Assembly: GCF_933775445.1 (NCBI RefSeq)
Contig: NC_065877.1
Location: 5,766,001 to 5,830,000, forward strand
DNA from: Argentina anserina
Taxonomy: Eukaryota > Streptophyta > Magnoliopsida > Rosales > Rosaceae
Direction of reading: 5' to 3'
DNA length: 64,000 bases
The notes beneath the pieces are model-generated. The model did not search any database, was not told where the DNA came from, and was given only the letters and a program-made list of their open reading frames with translations. Positions 60,883-64,000 of this stretch are shown here, one piece after another. The position numbers and the translations under genes were made by a program. The number at the start of each line of letters is the position of its first letter. Position 1 is the first letter of the stretch.

Positions 60883-63185
60883 TATGTTATTTTCTTGAGA
60901 TTGATTTCTTAAATCTTTTCTTATTGTAAGTATCTTTCTTCTAGGTATTTTTCTATATTTTCGTATAGTTTAGTCTCAATTGTTATCTAATATATAAGTA
61001 TATGCATATAAACTAACGCGTCTAACATATAAGTTATAAGTAAAAGTAAAATATATTAACTAGGTTAAGAACTTAGACTTCTACTTTAAAGATTTCTTTT
61101 TTATTAATATCTACCTTTGAATTAGGTTACAAATAGAAGACCAAAAGAGAAATAGTTAGTGCAAATTGTTGAAAATAACTATATTAACTGAGTACCAAAA
61201 GGAAAATTTAAATTACCTAGATTGAGTTTTACATTCATTATTTAAATCTATAAATCTTTTGAATTATTAATATATGTAAATTAATTATCATAATTCTAGC
61301 AATACTAATTAGTTAAGAAAATCTCCCAAAATTACGAAAAAAATACCTTAATTATAGATCTAAATTAAATTTAATTATGATAGTTGATTAATTAAATTTA
61401 AATAGAGGAAATATGTAATTATGCTAAAAAATAAAAATCATCATAATTTGAATTATTATAGTGTAAATTGAAATAAATTTATGGGTAGATCTATTCTAAA
61501 AGGGTGTCCAAAAATTAGGTATAAAATGAATTCTCACTAATCAAATTAAAAAGTACGTACGTGCATGAAAGCTTCTTCCCGCACTTAAAATATATGTGTG
61601 TCGGTGTGTGTGTGTATATCAATCAAGTACTAGATAAACAGAGTATATTGTTTACTTAAATTGATAACGAAATGCCTTGGAAATTAAGAAAAAGCAGCAA
61701 AAAAAAAGGTAGGTGTTGTCATCAGATGATCACTTTCAAATGGAGGGAAAATGACCAGTGCATGGTAACTTGTTGCAAATTATGTAGGAGCATTTTCAGG
61801 TGAAGATCAGATCCGTGGTCCAGTATCCAACAGAGAAGAGAAGAATGAAGAACGCATATGAAATTGACTACTCACTACCGATATGAATTGGAAGCTAGCC
61901 TCTTCACTTCGATTTCTCTCTGAGAGCATATCAAAATCTAATATTGGTCCACCAACCCTGATGGATATGCGTCGGTGGAAAACACACGTACCAGTGCTGG
62001 TTTTACTGGCTAAGGCTACTCGATCACATCGTTCTTTTGTATATATTCCACTGATGCCAGAGAGGCAAGAACAACACGGTAAGCTAGCTAAGTGCTTAGC
62101 TGGAGACCTCATATTGATCAGTTTGGATATATAGATCGATGTGAAACTTGTACGCCAAGCTAGTATTTCGATTTTGTCCATATTTTCTGACTAATGCCAT
62201 AGCTGCTAGCAGACATGACAATATTTTGGCATACATTAGCTGTAATGGGAATGAGTCGACCTGTATCTTAGCTCCGAAGTCCATCCCATCATTCTCAACT
62301 TACAAACAACCGTTATACAATCACACTTAATTATGAAGGTTAAAGTTTTTAAGAAAATTATGGCTAATATCTGAATGAAGATTCCTTTAACAATATGTAC
62401 GTTACATTAACTTCTTAGTTTGGTGGAATTTTTAAATTGAACCAGTTATTGTCATATATATTGCGATTTTTTTTTGTTCAATCAATGGAATTTTTGCTAC
62501 CGTCGCATGATTGGTCTCCAAACTAAGAGTGAAATATCCTAATTTTATTACACTACTACTATTATACATCAAACCAATTAACACGAAATGATCGTGTATA
62601 TTCCAAGCAACCTACGTTCAATATAAACTCATTGACCAAAGAATTTTGTGATTTAGGTGTGTAGTCGTCTCCCGATCGTTGAACTTAATTTGAAGACAAG
62701 AACAAGGTGGAGACGTTTTCAAATAGTACATGCCATGTACGGTGTTAAAACAAAGCATTTTATTATTTGTTTGGGAAGTGTCTCTAATATATATATCCTC
62801 CTCATTATTCACAACATACATTATAAAACAATGTCATATTTTTTCTTGTCGAGTCATAACGTACGATTATATATTTAGCTCGGAATTGGCATGGTGTAAA
62901 TGCTAGAATGTCAAAGAAGAACGCATGCAAAAATCAGAGATTGGAGCACGCTCATATATAGACCTGCCTGTCGTGCTTGAAATCAGCTGCTCTCAACTTT
63001 CAAGGGAGCTTTCAAGTACAAAACTTGGATGTAATGTCAAATGTTATTACCTCAAGAAACTCAGATGTCAGATTTATAGTAAAAGAAGAATTTTCTTTTT
63101 TTCTTCTAAGTAGTAAAAGAAGAGTTTCATTAGTTCAAGAAAATTAGATATCAAGTTAATTATCAACTCACATGTAAAGTATTGA

Positions 63186-63189
<4 letters not shown>

Positions 63190-63225
<36 letters not shown>
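63190..63225. repeat. (TA)n microsatellite
   Basis: About eighteen TA dinucleotides. Confidence 0.9.
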
Positions 63226-63229
<4 letters not shown>

Positions 63230-64000
63230 GCCACAAGTGAGACTTGAAGAATAATGTAATAGAAGCCAAAATTTGGGTTTACTTGCGTATCACAAATATT
63301 TGTACATATACAATGTCTGTCTCAAAATATATTAATTGAGTGCATACATATACATATGTAGCTCAGACATGCGTATGAAATAAATACATATGAAACATAT
63401 AACTGTTATTTACGATCGACTGTTTATACATTACTCGACAAATTTGGTGATAAATGTCAATTTGATTGATCTTGTAGATACATTTTATTAGTAATTCATC
63501 GGTTACGAACCAAACGAAACATAATATGACATGCATGTCGAACTACTAACGATCATATCTACGTACGTAACCTTATACTTTTTTAGCTCGAATAAGTCGA
63601 TCAGGGATTCAAATCCTCACTCCACCGCCACGACAATCCTCAATTAATCCACCCTATAGCATAGCTAGATCGAGTTATAACTAATTAAGTAATGAACAAT
63701 CTTCCTCTGAAAGTACTATACCATATATGAACCCTAAACTTAGATAACTTGATATCTAAACCCCAGAAGACTCATTTCGGCCGTAAGAATATATAACAAG
63801 CAAGGGATAATTCGATTCATGAGGTAGAACCTAAAATTAATTATCGACATGCATAATCAAATCTTATGTCCAGGCACTGGTTGTAATCCTAAATGCACAG
63901 ACGATTTGTCGACCTGCATATACATGACTATATGAGTATATGACCATGGATACACAATTAATAAAACCTGGGTTGAAGAAGACAAGTCTATATCCCTCTA

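Larger units (their letters stand above)
59076..64000. other. AT-rich intergenic, no gene recognised
   Basis: About 4.9 kb with no recognisable exon, RNA gene or transposon ends on either strand. It contains two TA microsatellites and a 30-bp tandem duplication, listed separately. Overlapping open frames at 61807-62330 on both strands match no family that I know. Confidence 0.45.

Noticed and set aside
61807..62330. Overlapping open frames on both strands
   Set aside because: No domain, no splice or promoter context, and both strands are similarly open.
1..64000. tRNA, rRNA, snRNA genes or CRISPR arrays
   Set aside because: I looked for cloverleaf, box C/D and regularly spaced repeat patterns by eye and saw none that I can support.

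Overview
This is a window of nuclear DNA from a flowering plant, almost certainly a eudicot. It has intron-rich genes with GT-AG junctions, AT-rich introns, plastid transit peptides, plant-only gene families (TBL, DUF247, DOG1, TRM-like), several hAT transposons and a plant LINE. A rosaceous plant is possible, but the sequence alone cannot settle the species.

Layout. 1-2480 holds a decayed DUF247 gene. 2997-5048 (minus) is a complete six-exon TBL polysaccharide O-acetyltransferase gene. 7241-8942 is the plastid monothiol glutaredoxin GRXS16 (GIY-YIG-like plus CGFS Grx). 9845-14658 is a many-exon SAC-domain phosphoinositide phosphatase with a C-terminal membrane anchor. 15949-16566 is a small plastid or mitochondrial FAM210/DUF1279 membrane protein, 17158-17490 the SF3b splicing subunit PHF5A/RDS3, and 18750-19421 a DOG1-domain protein. 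20445-24256 (minus) is a peroxisomal acyl-CoA oxidase 4 relic with a nonsense codon, frameshifts, a lost motif and a 490-bp transposon in a coding exon. 25248-33795 is a 24-exon Lgl/tomosyn-type WD40 gene. 34260-35334 (minus) is a SelT-like thioredoxin-fold gene.

From about 35.9 kb on, the window is mostly repeats. There is an AT-rich inverted-repeat element (35999-36514) and a 5'-truncated LINE (36641-39845, minus). A plastid omega-3 desaturase (FAD7/8) relic lies at 40287-42301 and a TRM/LONGIFOLIA-motif gene at 44945-46283. An array of about 700-bp repeats fills 49380-51010. A 2.5-kb hAT-like element with perfect 8-bp target duplications (51729-54227) carries a 505-bp foldback tandem array. 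A second 2.2-kb hAT element with transposase remnants is at 56832-59067, and a short relative of it at 43511-43923. I recognise no gene from 59.1 kb to the end.

The intact genes are unrelated housekeeping or developmental loci, not a pathway cluster. The most notable signals are two independently decayed fatty-acid metabolism genes (ACX4 and FAD7/8), three hAT-family insertions or relics with readable ends, two related foldback tandem-repeat families, and unusual splice sites (two GC-AG introns in the tomosyn gene and a candidate AT-AG U12-type intron in the SAC gene).
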